Shown: positions 36,260 through 49,400 of the stretch, in pieces
Numbering within the stretch: position 1 is the stretch's first letter
How the letters are laid out: the number at the start of each line of letters is the position of its first letter
Source: Phoronis australis
Lineage: Eukaryota > Phoronida > Phoronidae
Direction: 5' to 3'
DNA length: 64,000 nt
Assembly (NCBI GenBank): GCA_002633005.1
Contig: NMRA01000785.1
Location: 62,001 to 126,000, forward strand
Notes under the pieces: generated by a model
Told to the model about the DNA's origin: nothing
The model's database searches: none
The model's input: the letters and a program-made list of their open reading frames with translations, nothing else
Position numbers and translations under genes: made by a program

Positions 36260-36849
36260 CTCAGTTAGTCAAATGCTCTCTACGGCCATACGGTGCGGCC
36301 TAACCTGATGCATACAACCGGCCGGCGGCTCAACCTCTATAGTTTACTAAACATACATGTAGGTGGATTAAGGGTGTCAAATTCGGAACACAGCGCAATC
36401 GTAACGGAACTATGGTTAAGTATAGACTCTCCCGCGATCCTCAGACGACCGGCAATGGCGCTGCGCACTACGACTCCGTTTCCGTCGTCTGCTTCACTGT
36501 GCAGTGAAGAAAATTACTTCATTTTTAAAGAAAATGGAATCTGAGTGACGATTAAAAATCAGAAGTTGCTGGTAAGATGTGAATTTCAATCTAAACCTTA
36601 GTGAATCACTCAGAAACTCATAATTCTCTCTTTGTCAAACCTTAACTAAGACGATTTCCAAAGCAATCGCGTCATTAATGCCAACAGAAAAAACGGATTT
36701 GGTCTTTTGGGCAATTGAAGACTATTTTAAATACAACAAATTTGTTACGAACTGATTGCACAAAATATAAAAACTGTAATAAATATTACAAAAAGAAGTA
36801 GGTTTCGCGAGCAAACGCTGTAGGTCTCTTAAAATCAATGAACAAGTAA

Positions 36850-36915
36850 AGTCGTGGTGGTGCAAAGCACGCGCGTTGTATCCGCCAGGTCGTGAGTTCG
36901 AGTCTGATGATTACA
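36850..36915 (+). repeat. tRNA-derived SINE head or tRNA pseudogene
   Basis: GTGGTGCAAAGCACGCG resembles a tRNA D-arm/A box, and GGTCGTGAGTTCGAGTCTGA resembles the T-arm/B box, with about 35 bp between them. The stems do not close to a full clover-leaf. It is followed by a T-rich tract. Confidence 0.5.
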
Positions 36916-37004
36916 GTTTTTCAAGTTTCACACGTTCATCGTTCTTTTTTTGATATTACTTCAGGAATCAAGGAAAATGCTTGATTTTTAAACAAAAAAC
37001 AGAA

Positions 37005-37161
37005 TTTTTTTCCTGGCGGGAGGGGGGCAAACCCGACATCCCCCCATTCGGTGCTATGCGCATCTACAATCGTGCTTTGCGCAAATGTTGACAGACAAAA
37101 TGTTGGGCCCCCCCCTTAATGTTGGGCCCCCCCCTTGTGATATCCTAGATCCGCCACTGCT
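37005..37161. repeat. Short TIR transposon with G/C-run ends
   Basis: Left end GGCGGGAGGGGGGCAAACCC; right end CTAGATCCGCCACTG. The GGCGGATC...-type terminus next to homopolymer G runs also occurs at 37578-37894 and 61322-61558. CAGTGGCGGATC ends of this kind are common in hAT-like non-autonomous elements; the superfamily is inference. Confidence 0.55.
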
Positions 37162-37577
37162 AAATACAGTGAACCAGTAAAGGATGGGTCATAGATGCGC
37201 AAAAAAAAACAATACGAAACCAAAATTAATTGTGAGTTGAGCATTTTCGACTGCCCAGCGGTCTCTTGACTTGAACGAGTACAGGTAGGGGAATAGTGAC
37301 TAGTCGCGGCACCCATCAGCCGTGGTATAATTACAGCTCGGTACTTTGAGTCAATCGAATTGGTATGACGCAAACGAAACAAAGCGTACAAAGTTCAGAG
37401 GGCGCTACATTCCATTCTTTCACACTGAACAGGTGGACGCCGTCTCAATAATTGAATATTTGTTTGCTGGAGTCTGGCTGATTTAGATTTTCACGAACGC
37501 TAGATTGAGAGACACGGAGTGTGAGCTAGTGGAACAAGAGCGTATCCGGCTCAAGCAGCTAAATATTTAGTCCAGCA

Positions 37578-37894
37578 ACACACAGGCAGATTTGACGGGG
37601 GACATCCCCCCCACCCCTTGGCTGCGGCCAAAATAAATCAGGAAGACATCAAGAGCGTGGGGAAATATTGAGTTTACTCTAATTAACACTGGTAATGAGG
37701 AAGTAGCCGAAACACGGTGTGGAAGCGTGCCTGTCCCTGTTTTTTATATTTTTTTTTAGTCGTGTGGCTGCATTTCAGCGAGGTCCACGCTCTCAGAAGT
37801 CTAAGCCCTCCTTCATTTCCGGCTGACGGCGCGATTGCCCGAGACAAAGTGTTGCCACACCCTTATGGTTTCCTAGATCCGCCACTGCAACATA
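37578..37894. repeat. Second TIR transposon with G/C-run ends
   Basis: Left end GGCAGATTTGACGGGGGACA, right end CCTAGATCCGCCACTGC. A signal-peptide-like ORF inside (37717) starts on GTG and is considered spurious. Confidence 0.5.
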
Positions 37895-38242
37895 CCATGA
37901 CTAAATAGCTTGTTAAGTTAAAAGTCTTATCCAGGTTATTATGATTCAGAAGCAATCAGCGGGCCGGCTGAATAAATATTACCTTGATTTGCACTCCAAC
38001 TAATGGAAACCCTAATAAGCGCACTGACAACCTAGGCTAATATTCAAAATGTTCGTTATTGTCCTTTGCCTTTATAATTGATACCCTTCCCTAGTCTGTA
38101 CATGTACATGTATTACGTGGACAGCTCATTGCAGGAAGCCATAATAAGCATGCAGGGGAAGATATCCTATGTGGCAAATCACAGCTAACCTTTTCCATCG
38201 CAAAAATGACAATTGATTTTGACCTCATGCGTTACGGATTTC

Positions 38243-38446
38243 GGCCCTATTCCAAGAAACTGACTTAAGTTCATTTTTGACTTAAGTCTAAGATTTGTCA
38301 GTTAAGACAAAATGTAGGTCATTGACTTAAGTCAAACTTAGGATCTTAGTCTTTCTTGAATTGGTTTTGAGACAAATCTAACTTTTATTTTAAAATTTAA
38401 AAATAAGACTTGTCTTAGCTAAGTCAGTTTTGTTGGAACGGGTCCC
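38243..38446. repeat. MITE family E
   Basis: About 204 bp with inverted ends GGCCCTATTCCAAGAAACTG and its near complement (AGTTTTGTTGGAACGGGTCC). The interior is rich in GACTTAAGTC palindromes and fold-back forms. Single copy in this window. Confidence 0.75.
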
Positions 38447-38897
38447 TGGTCTCAAACCGTTGCTCAGTCAAATTGGGTCTTTGAAATACTGACTATATTT
38501 CGTTATTACCCGAGCCAGGCCTCTGTCTACATTTGGCTAGTAAAAGAGTGTCATTATACGTTGAGCGTATGGTCCATAAGTCATCGCTCACCATGAAGGT
38601 GCAGTTATAAGACTAATTGTATGTATTGCTTCACGTGGTATCACTCAAACGTTCACTTCTTTGACGCAACGTACGTCTGGATACCCGTTCAATGTGAAAC
38701 GCTTCTGCAACATAACCTGTTTTTTAAACTTTAATAAATCTTTGAACTTCATTTTTGGTTACTTCTTAACAGCGACAAACGTATGAAGAGTTTTGTGATG
38801 AGTATGAATTTCTCGGGATTTTCGTTAAAAAATTTGTGCTCCAGTCGGTTGAGTGTTTTCATGACTATTAAATGATGGAAATTGACTCGAGGCATCT

Positions 38898-39106
38898 CAT
38901 GCGTGCACCCATTTGACAAAGTAGGCAAACAGATCCGCCGCAGCACTGAAATAAAAAACTCCGAAAAAGGTAGAAAACAAGGCAGAAGCCTAAATACAGA
39001 AACTACCAAAAGTCGACGAATATAGCTCTAAACGTAGCCCGCGAATCTAGTAGTAAAAGGTCTATATTCTCAAAAATCGAGCCCCCAATTTTATGGCTGG
39101 GTAATA
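38898..39106. repeat. MITE family C, diverged copy 3
   Basis: Starts CATGCGTGCACCC, contains AGGCAAACAGATC and a GAGCCCCCAATTTTATGGCT tail as in the copy at 33077. The right terminus is mutated (GGCTGGGTAATATC). Confidence 0.65.
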
Positions 39107-40303
39107 TCAGAGTCTAGTTTTGAATAATGGGGCCTTTTCTAATCGGATCACAGAAATCCTAGCTGACAGTAATTAATTTTTTTGTTACGTGTGTATTTAC
39201 ACATAATGTGGAAAATGCGACTTCCTGGCTTCGTTAATTTTGATGACGTTTCAGTGAAACTCTTGCTCTTGGCTTACCGTTTCCATGTTACTGGGGTGTC
39301 TACATGTCAGTTCTTTCAAGGTTTGGAATTTTCCTCTAATAAGAGGGTTTCCTCTTTTTGGTCTCGATTTCCTCATATTTGTTTTCCAGTTTCCTCAGTT
39401 TTACCATTATTTTGATTTTAGTCATGCAAAAAAACGTGTATTTCACTTAAACTTTACAACACACAAGCCTACGTTGTTTGTGTAAAATGATACATCACCT
39501 GGACAAATTCCGTTTTTGCCAGTGGTTATTCCTGGTTTAAGCCCTGTTATCTTTGATTTTGTTCAATGAGCCACACAGCAAATAATTAATTTTGACCAAT
39601 TCCTTCGCAAAAATAAAAAGTCGGCTTTTCAATCGTCCGAACTCTTTGATAAGATAGCACAGAAACGAACATGAAAAAGGCATATCAAAGGCAATATCTA
39701 GAAACAGTTGTGCAGCTACACGTTTGTCTTAACTACCACTGACACGTGTGCGTAGAAATGGTAGAACTGTACATGTAACATCCCAAGTTGAATGTTTTTG
39801 ACCCTGAAGACCGGGCGTGCGTTCAGTAGACGCTAGGACCTACCTAAAACCTAGTCAAAATCACATGCTCTCATTTAAAATGCACAGCAACATCTCACGT
39901 AATCTCGCGAAGTCTTACTTTTTAGCGAGGTCCTAGCGTTACTGAACGGTATGCGGGTCTGTTCGTTCACAGGAACCACTGACGTAATCAGGGATACCAA
40001 AAAAGTCGATATACTGCAGGTAGAGAAAGCTGCAGAATAAAGAGAAGCTGCACTTATTGAGCATTCAATGATACTGGCATCAGCAGTCCCCGAAGTACAA
40101 TGGCAAGTGCTACGATGTATTCGGCTATATTTTTGGTTGGAAGGTGGAGCTGAAAATTTAGCATAACTTCCAATTCGGAGGGTGGAATCGAAAACCAGCG
40201 TTTCCACGAGGATAGACCTACGGTGAAAACATCAACATGCCATATGGGTTGACTTCAGGAGCAAAAACCACACCCACAAAACTCATTGCCTATTGAAAAC
40301 AAT
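39107..40303. other. Region downstream of ZGPAT, no gene
   Basis: No gene except a family A MITE (39811-39957). A minus-strand ORF near 39875-40207 overlaps that MITE and has no ATG. Confidence 0.45.
39811..39957. repeat. MITE family A, copy 3 (inverted)
   Basis: Reverse-complement orientation of the copies at 3392 and 11867: GGGCGTGCGTTCAGTAGACG at the left and CGTTACTGAACGGTATGCGG at the right. Confidence 0.8.
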
Positions 40304-40309
40304 TTTATT
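40304..40309 (-). terminator. Polyadenylation signal of ZGPAT
   Basis: AATAAA on the minus strand about 520 bp downstream of the stop codon in the left allelic copy of the last exon (40831). Confidence 0.5.
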
Positions 40310-40642
40310 CAGTAGTTCTACTCTAAAGTGTTTTCCACAGAAGGAGCATGCGTTAAACCACTGGTACATGTTGAGGTGTCATGCAACATTCATTAAATAT
40401 CAGAGACAGAATCATTCCTCACCACAACTGCACGAGGTTCGCTTTACCAAAACTGTAGATCCAGGGTCATAGAAACGTTAATGCAAAGCCAAGCTGTGAG
40501 TTTAAAAATGACACAATGGTGCTGATGTAAAGATGATTGCACCAGAACCCACACCTTTGTAAGGCTTGATAACTACATTCCAATCAAAATTCAAGATATC
40601 AATTGCGCTTATGCTAATTTTAAGAAACTGACAGTCATGCAT

Positions 40643-41780
40643 TGAGGATGCCATCTGTCCCGAGTTACAATTCAGTAGTGGCAAGCACTCGATTGTCATG
40701 GCAAACTTCCACCTTTACAAGTTTCCGTAATTCTTACTCAAAAAAGCTCAGTAAACTTAGGCAAAGGGCATGTCAGGAGTCTGCAGCTCTTGGTAAAGTT
40801 CTCCCAGGATACTTTGGAGGCTATCCAACATCAGAATATGGTCAGTTTCTTGTGTTCTGATCTCATCGTCTTGTGTTTGGTCATGGACTTCTCTGACTGA
40901 GTTAACTGAAGTCTGTACTTTTCAAGGGACTCTATTTTCTGCTTTGTCCTCTTTGCCACTAACGGGTCCCTAGAATTGAATAAACCATGTGAAGAAATTA
41001 ACATTCCCCCGCCAGTTAACAGACTCACGGCTCAGAATACTTCATACCAGAAGATGATTGGTTACTCCTTGGGTCATTAAGTCAACATGAAACATTATTG
41101 AAAGCCATAAGTATAGCCTTGGACCAACGCATACCAGCTGAGACCACTTTTGGCAGTCATTTAAGTAAAATTCGAGCACAAAAATCGGGACATCATCGAG
41201 CATAACACCTCTCAAGTACTGACAGTCGTGGCTCGTCTATCAATACTTGCACCCTTACCGATCCTCGTTACGACGCAGCGATTCTTGGAGTTTTGCCAAC
41301 TGTTTGTCAATGTTTCTAATTTCCTCGTGTGTCTTAAGCAGCTGAAAACAATAATGATATGTAAATTGATAAACACTGCAGCACCAAGGTTTCATGAAGC
41401 TTTACACAACAGTTCAAATTCCAAGTTTGTTGCCCAAATCAAAAGTTTCATTTCTGAGTTAATCATTAACAGTTCAGCTTCATGTATGAAACAAAAGCAT
41501 CGTACAATCACACCACTAACCACTTGGGAGACCAGACAAGAATAACCTTGTAAACCCTGAAACTCCTTTAGCATGGGTGCATGAAACAGTACCAAACAGG
41601 GACTCGACTAAGTTCCTTAAATCTACTGCGTATTAATGGGCTGATTGTCACACTGATTGTCCTTTGATATGTTCTTTGAGTGCCATTACTAGGCAATTTT
41701 TTGGCTTCGTTACAATTTGAGCGTAAAATCTATGTTGAATGTTCAATATTATTGAAAATAAGCAGGGATTTTTTCATGCA
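40643..41780. repeat. Unmerged allelic contig overlap 4, left copy (ZGPAT last exons)
   Basis: Matches 41806-43480, apart from a 0.55-kb insertion in the right copy (about 42311-42857). It carries second copies of ZGPAT exon 12 (40831-40969) and exon 11 (41259-41341). The exon 11 alleles differ by one silent change (serine TCG/TCT). The copy stops at N 41781. Confidence 0.88.
41570..41780. repeat. MITE family D, allelic copy cut by the gap
   Basis: GCATGGGTGCATGAAACAGT and then GGGACTCGACTAAGTTCC. Same locus as 43270-43685 on the other allele. It stops at N 41781, so the break occurs inside a repeat. Confidence 0.7.
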
Positions 41781-41781
41781 N

Positions 41782-43480
41782 CATTGTAATGGTGTATTTT
41801 CTGAGGATGCCATCTGTCACGAGTTACAATCCAGTAGTGGCAAGCACTCGATTGTCATGGCAAACTTCCACCTTTACAAGTTTCCATAATTCTTACTCAA
41901 AAAAGCTCAGTAAACTTAGGCAAAGGGCATGTCAGGAGTCTGCAGCTCTTGGTAAAGTTCTCCCAGGATACTTTGGAGGCTATCCAACATCAGAATATGG
42001 TCAGTTTCTTGTGTTCTGATCTCATCGTCTTGTGTTTGGTCATGGACTTCTCTGACTGAGTTAACTGAAGTCTGTACTTTTCAAGGGACTCTATTTTCTG
42101 CTTTGTCCTCTTTGCCACTAACGGGTCCCTAGAATTGAATAAACCACGTGAATAAATTAACATCCCCCCGCCAGTCAACAGACTCACGGCTCAGAATACT
42201 TCATACCAGAAGATGATTGGTTACTCCTTGGGCCAATAAGTCAACATGAAACATTATTGAAAGCAGTAAGTACAGCCTTGGACCAACACATAGCAGCTGA
42301 GACCACTTTTGTCTTATTGAGTTGCCTTTTGGGCCAAAACCAGGATTATGGCAACCACCAAGATGCTCAAAAATTCCCCTTTCTGCACTCCCACAATTTG
42401 ACCCCTCCCCCTGAAATAAATTCCTTCGAACCATGTGGCACACTCATCATCACATGCACACAAACACGTTTAATAAGTTCCTTAATCCCAACGCAACGTT
42501 AAATACACAGGTTTTATTTAGTAAAACTAAAACGACGAGCTTCGGTACTAAAATATATTAAAATATCTCCACGTATGGAGCGATGCGCTCTTTGTCAAGG
42601 GTGTGCTACATACTGTTAATATATTTTAGTAGCGACGCTCCTCATTTTAGTTCTACTGTTTTATATTTTTATTCTCAGGGCATTGCAACATCTATTTGAT
42701 TTCAATCAGGTTTTACTTGTTTGAAAGTTTAATACCACCCAGAAAATAAACCTGTATATCACACAGAAACTAAAAGAGATACCTATGCAAAAAAACAGCA
42801 AAACATGACAATTTAAGACGTACACCAGAGTGTGGACTAAATAAACACACGACTGTCATGTAAGTAAAATTCGAGCACAAAAATCGGGACATCATCTAGC
42901 ATAACACCTCTCAAGTACTGACAGTGGTGGCTCGTCTATCGATACTTGCACCCTTACCGATCCTCGTTACGACGCAGAGATTCTTGGAGTTTTGCCAACT
43001 GTTTGTCAATGTTTCTAATTTCCTCGTGTGTCTTAAGCAGCTGAAAACAATAATGATATGTAAATTGATAAACACTGCAGCACCAAGGTTTCATGAAGCT
43101 TTACACGACAGTTCAAATTCCAAGTTTGTTGCCCAAATCAAAAGTTTGATTCCTGAGTTAATCATTAACAGTTCAGCTTCATGTATGAAACAAAAGCATC
43201 GTAAAATCACACCACTAACCACTTGGGAGACCAGACAAGAATAACCTTGTAAACCCTGAAACTCCTTTAGCATGGGTGCATGAAACAGTACTTAATAGGG
43301 ACTCGACTAAGTTCCTTAAATCTACTGCGTATTAATGGGCTGATTGTCACACTGATTGTCCTTTTATATGTTCTTTGAGTGCCAATACTAGGCAATGTTT
43401 TGGCTTCGTTACAATTTGAGCGTAAAATCTATGTTGAATGTTCAATATTATTGAAAATAAGTAGGGATTTTTTCATGCAA
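41782..43480. repeat. Unmerged allelic contig overlap 4, right copy
   Basis: Partner of 40643-41780. The first 24 bases after the N do not match the left copy. It includes the extra 0.55-kb block and the complete 3' end of ZGPAT that joins the rest of the gene. Confidence 0.85.
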
Positions 43481-46400
43481 CGCATATAATTTAAGGACAA
43501 AAACCCTAATTGTTTGGATTGATTAAAGGGCTCAGTTTTAGTTATATTATTAGAAAATGTCATAGCTCCTAATAATGACATAAAAAGGGTAGAAAAATAT
43601 TTGAGCAAAAAACGTAACTAGTACGCAAAGTAGGGAACTTAGTACATATTCCACATGTGGGACTGTTTCATGCAATGGGCCACTGTAACCAAGTATCTCA
43701 ACACACTAGTTACCTGGATATTGACTTGTTTGTCTGACTTCTGCTTCAGATCAGCTTCCGTGATTTGTCTCACATCTTTTCTTTTTTTGCCATGGCCATG
43801 TGACCGGACCAGTGAATGGAGATCGGCTGAAAATGAGTTGATCACGTGACCAGACCAGAAAATGAAGACCAGCAGAAAATGAATTGGTCAAGTGACTTGA
43901 CAAGTAAACAGGGATCAGCTGATATTGCGACTTGACTAGCAAATGAAGATCAATGGAGAGGGTCAAAATGGAATGTGAATAGGCCAGTCCACATGACTAA
44001 CTACTTTGAGTTCAATGCTGCCTTATTCAACACTGTTTACCTACAGGACTGTGGTTTTCACATACACACACACCTTCACTTTCCTAGAACAACGTGTTTG
44101 AACAAATACTTTGAATTTCCTAAGTTATCACAGTAATGACTGTAGGAAAATACAGTGTACACTCATTATGCAGACATACAATTTGCATAGACGGAAAAAA
44201 CATTATGACTGTGGGCGAACACGAGCCCATCTTTGTGACAATTGCACATTCTTTGGTGACGAGCTTAGACACTTAACAGCACGCATACATGTACCTCTTT
44301 TTCCATGCAGTTTCTTGTTGATGAAGTCAAACACATTTAGTTTGTCTCCCTTGTCTTTGTATCCTTGCGCCACCTGTTGGCTTTGTTGTTTGGCCTTCAT
44401 CTTCTGCCTCTTGAGTACATCCATCAGACACTGATCACCAGCTTGCTCTTTCAGCTCCATTACCTTATCTAGAGACTTGCCTGAGCGTGGTGAGCAAATG
44501 GTTTTGTGGTGACAACAAGCAACAAACATTGCATAAAAAGATGTGTTTCAATAGCGACATGTTTCCTAAGAAACATACATCATTCCAAAACTTCAAATCA
44601 AGAATGACAAGCTTGTCATAATTGAAATATTTTGCTGAGTTTGTGTAATTATGTCTTACGGCAATTTTTGTTTCTATGACTTCACTTACACGTCCTCGAG
44701 ATGACATCAACTAATGGGGGAAGGGAGCCATAGACAAATCCAGCTTGTTCAAATCCTGAGAAACATCACTTTATCTTGGTTGACGTCTGACACTGAATTA
44801 GCGTGCACTGAACAAACCTCTGAATTAACTATATCGACAACATCTTGAAGAGATGAGTAAAGACAAACTCATTCTGACTTCCATGAAATGTCACACAACA
44901 TAAACGTGGCATTAAAGAATATTAGAGAAAGCTTTATATCAGGAAAATAGGAAGGAAATGTCAAACACCACTTCTGTTTTTAAGTGATAGGAAACTACGC
45001 ATAGACATGAATTTGACTTCAGAAAAATTCACTCAAGTCTCACCAGGTGGCAGTAGAAGGATTGGGACAGGCTCGGCACGGCCCTCACCTGCCTTGCCTA
45101 GTCCTTGACCAGTGATGTAGCCCATCTTGGACATGAGTTTCGACCCGATACCCTGTAAGAGAGGAAAATGGTAGAAGTGAAAGATGGTTCCAAGCGATTC
45201 AGAAACAACATTCAGCCCAAGATAGTGGATCAAAGTACAAAATATTTTTATGTCAGCCTGAGATGCTCGACCATGGTGCACAGTATCCATACCCTAATTA
45301 GGGCAAAACAAACTAATATACTTTGGTGGGGTACGTGGTTGACTATGGTCAGTAATTCTGAAAGATCAGCCACACAATATAATTTGTTGCCAAAAGGTTC
45401 ATAGGTTTGGAGCGAGATGTGAGAAAGACTTAGAGTACCAATGTACTTAATACGGTGAAATAACGAAAAGATATATGTAACTTGAGTTTGCAAATCCTCT
45501 GTGCTCACAAAACATTCTGGTACACACCCTTGTGTGTGCTTCCCATTCACCCAACTTCTCAGTCGTCTGCGGTGGTTTCCATAGAAACACAGGCAGGTCA
45601 TCGTCTGAGGACTCGTCATTGAGTGCCTTCAGCTTGGTGCTGTCATTATAATCCTCGCCTGAAGAGTCACCACCATTGTCGTCATCAACCTCTGCAAAAT
45701 GTAAATCAACGGAAGGCATAAGGAAAACTAAACCCAAGATCAATGTTATCCTGTTAAACTAATTCCTACCTGTATATCTACGGGTGTGTTGCCTGCATCT
45801 TTCTACCTGAGCCCCGTGGAAGCCAGTGTTTTCATGTTGAGAAAATTAACACAGATTAACTAAATAATTGTCACAATTGAATTATAAAAACATACAATAA
45901 TCAAAAGCCAGCGCTCACTTGAAATATGGCTAAGATTGAATACAATATGCAAGATTTGGAAATATGGGAAATCATGACTTAATTCGGATGTCATTGGATC
46001 AGTTGCTTTCAAACCAACACAAACTAATTTGATTTCTGACATTTCAGGTTCTGGGCCAACAAAAGAGCTAACTCTAGTTCTCCACAAAACTGTCACTGTC
46101 TGTTGTGCGTATGACCCACCAGAGGGCACCACATCCTCCAACTCAACTGTACTCGTCTCATTGTACATGTCATATTGCACCTCATACTTATGATCATCAA
46201 GTACCCTCGTAACCCTAGCTGTGTACCACACATTGTCATGGTAACGGGCCAGGCATTTGCATCCTTCTGTAAGGCGACTGAAACCAGAAAGTTTAAGAAT
46301 TCATTCAACTAAGTTTGCATTCATGTTGCGCAAATTTGGCAAAGTACTCTACTATGTTTTACTCCACAAATCCATCGTTATTACCACTCACTAATGGACT

Positions 46401-49400
46401 GACATTTGCTTCACTAAACTGGAACCATTAGGATCATTCCTCCAAACAGCAATTATTTCGTTTTCTTTTCTACATACTAGCACACACCCGGAAATCACGT
46501 ATATCCAGGTTCCAATTCCTTCCCTCGCATACATACGCTACTACGACCTCCTATTAAATGAAAAGCAGAGTATTAATGTAAGCCACACATCAAACCTCAC
46601 CTATAGTCAGGTTCTTGAAAGTCTTTGATATCTGACATATTGACTATGTATCCATGGCTGAATCTGTAACAGAATACAATGTTGAATTGATGTCAACAAT
46701 TTAGGATACACATATGGGACGCAGGGACTAACTGTTCCTCGTCCATTCAAATAAGTTGGAAAAAATCAATGGTCTGTCAACTTCTGTTCCGCAATACTAT
46801 TAAAACATGGACGGATTGACACTTTAATTTCAAAGACCTGGAAAATGGAAATGGCATTTTTACCAATGTTTCAATTGATGAAACCTCCCTTAGTGTAACC
46901 AGTATTACTTGCTGGTTCATGAGTAATTGATTACATTTACTTGATAGAAACTTGTACACAATGGCTACTCATGAACATTAGACTTCTTAATACAAATGAC
47001 TGAAAGAACAACAAGAAACCCCAGGTTTAGAATCTGACGCCATGGACTGACAGATAGGGAGAACTGTTCAACTGTTTGAACTAAAGACCTCTAAGTCCAA
47101 AATTTACCAGTAGGGACAACAAAATCCTAGTGGCCAAAGGGAAAACTAACCGGCACTTGTCTTCCTCATAACGACATTTTCCCTCCAGGAAATATGGACA
47201 GACAACCATGGACTGGTGTGTGGGGTAGCAGAATACGACACGGAGCTGGACAAAAAGCATAGAATCATACGAAAGCAGCAAAAAATTTAAGAGTTCGATT
47301 CGATTTAATGTCAGTGGCCAAAACAAAGACATAGTCTGCCAACGATAATATGCTCAATGTATGACCACTGCAATTGAGTGCATGGGCTGACAAAGCTCCT
47401 ACTTTAGACAACACGGCATATTGGATATTCCAAGGCAAAGAGCAGAAATTTTGAATATAAATCTAAAAAAGAGCATAGTATAACTTTTTGGGAGTTTAAC
47501 ACAAATCTGGTTCACGCAAGTCCGACTTATGCAAGTTTAATATGTAAAAATACAATTTGGAATTTTGGAACACATATGAGTTGGACATCATTTAAAAAAT
47601 CATTCCCCTACATACACAACTTTAAAGTGATTCAACAAAAATAGCAATTAATTATTTTTATTTGAGTATTAGCATTGTGACTATTGTACAAGAATTGGAC
47701 ATACAATGTAGTTCACCATAGAATTAAATCAACGAAAATTCTGGCACACCTATAAATAACTGACAATTCCTAACATAACCTTCAACTCACCTTTGGTATC
47801 GAAGATTCCTTAGTGATAGGTTCTAAACTAAGCACCAGGGCATTGTGGTACTTCATGTGTCCCCAGTCATACGAGTGAGGAGCCCGGCATTTCATTCCTG
47901 CCACTTGTTCACTGTGAGACAAATAGTCATCACTGGCCTCTCCCTCTAACGAGTGTAAATCACCAGTCACGGAAGATGTGCCGGGGGGATTATCACACGT
48001 AGAGTTGTCACTAACCACCGGTGACTCTTCAGCTATGGCCGCCTAATAAAGAACAAGAATTGTCTAAAGATGTTGCACTGGAGTCTAGTTAATGCAGCAG
48101 TCAATGGTAGGTCAAAGGTCGCCATACCCAGCATCTATATCAAGCAATGACTAATGAGTATATATTTGACAACAGTGAACAGTTAAGGAAAGCATTTTGA
48201 CAATATGAACAAGAATTATTCAGTCGATTGTCAAGTTCACATTAATGAAACAGGACTATTTTAAGTGGACTTTAACAACATGTACAATGAACACTTTAAC
48301 CTGAAATGCAGCAAATTCCTGATCCATGCTGCTACTGGCACCTGGTGCGGAGACATTATCAAGTTCCCGCAACAGGTTGCTTTTCTTCAATGACAAAAGA
48401 CTACTCTCTGTCAGCTGTATGAGTTCCAGCAAATCATTCTTTAGCTGTACAAGATCCTGGCTGTTCTCTGTCCCTGACGCTAACAAAGCCGTCTCCACTT
48501 GAACCAGCTGGAAATTGTGAAAGTCACTTTATTACGTACATGTACTAGTACTGAGAATATGTTAATGTGAAAACTAGCAAAGACGGGGACTGGGAGTGCT
48601 AGACACGAGGGGGATGGTTATACCATGGTGACAGAGTCAGAGGGGGGGNGTACAGCTAGATTGAATGTTTGGATGATGTAATGTGTTAATGATCCTTAAA
48701 AGATGGAGAAAACATTGTATCAATATTGAGGTATCACGTTGTAAATTCTTATCGTGAGCCAAAATCAGGCCATTCTGGGTTATTTAATTTTGATTAGCTT
48801 AGGATTGGAGGACCTGTCCCATTTTCAGATCCAAATTGCTTGACAGCGAAGTTAGGGTAATAGCCTGAAAAACGTGCCTGATTTTTGAGAACCATTTTTT
48901 TCACTGAATAACGGGCATCAAATTGGTTCTCAAAATACGGGCATGTTATATCGGACTTTTGCCCGAAGCTAATCTGATTACACGTAGGCCTAGCGGTCTC
49001 GGTAGCCAGCCAGCTAGCTGTATGAAGACTGTTGTCCAAATACAGTTAGGTACCACTGTGTGCATTTCTTCCATAGGTCCCAAAATTGCACACAGCCACA
49101 GTAGTTCGATCTACTCGTCACCTTGCCGTGAAACCTGTAAGCTAAACACCGGACGGTGTGCATGCAAAATCTGGAAGTCAACAGACACTCACCTTGCCCA
49201 TTACAGCCATTTAGGTGAAAAACAATGCAATAAAATTCATTTTCATGTGCAACTCTCCGATTTTTCTAACAATCAAAAGTATGTCGTCGTTTTAAAAACA
49301 GTACGCTCGTGTCACGCGCATATGTCATTCTCTAAATTTTGCTACATCTCTCGGGAGATGGTGATAGCTTGGCAGCAGCAAAATTTCTTCTGAAATTCGT

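Noticed and set aside
36850-36915. Functional tRNA gene
   Set aside because: A and B box likenesses are present but the acceptor and anticodon stems do not pair.
37717-37908. Small ORF with a signal-peptide-like start
   Set aside because: Begins with GTG and lies within a TIR repeat.
48923-49393. 156-codon ORF in ZGPAT intron 1
   Set aside because: No ATG start, spans the edge of a TIR element and shows no transposase motif.
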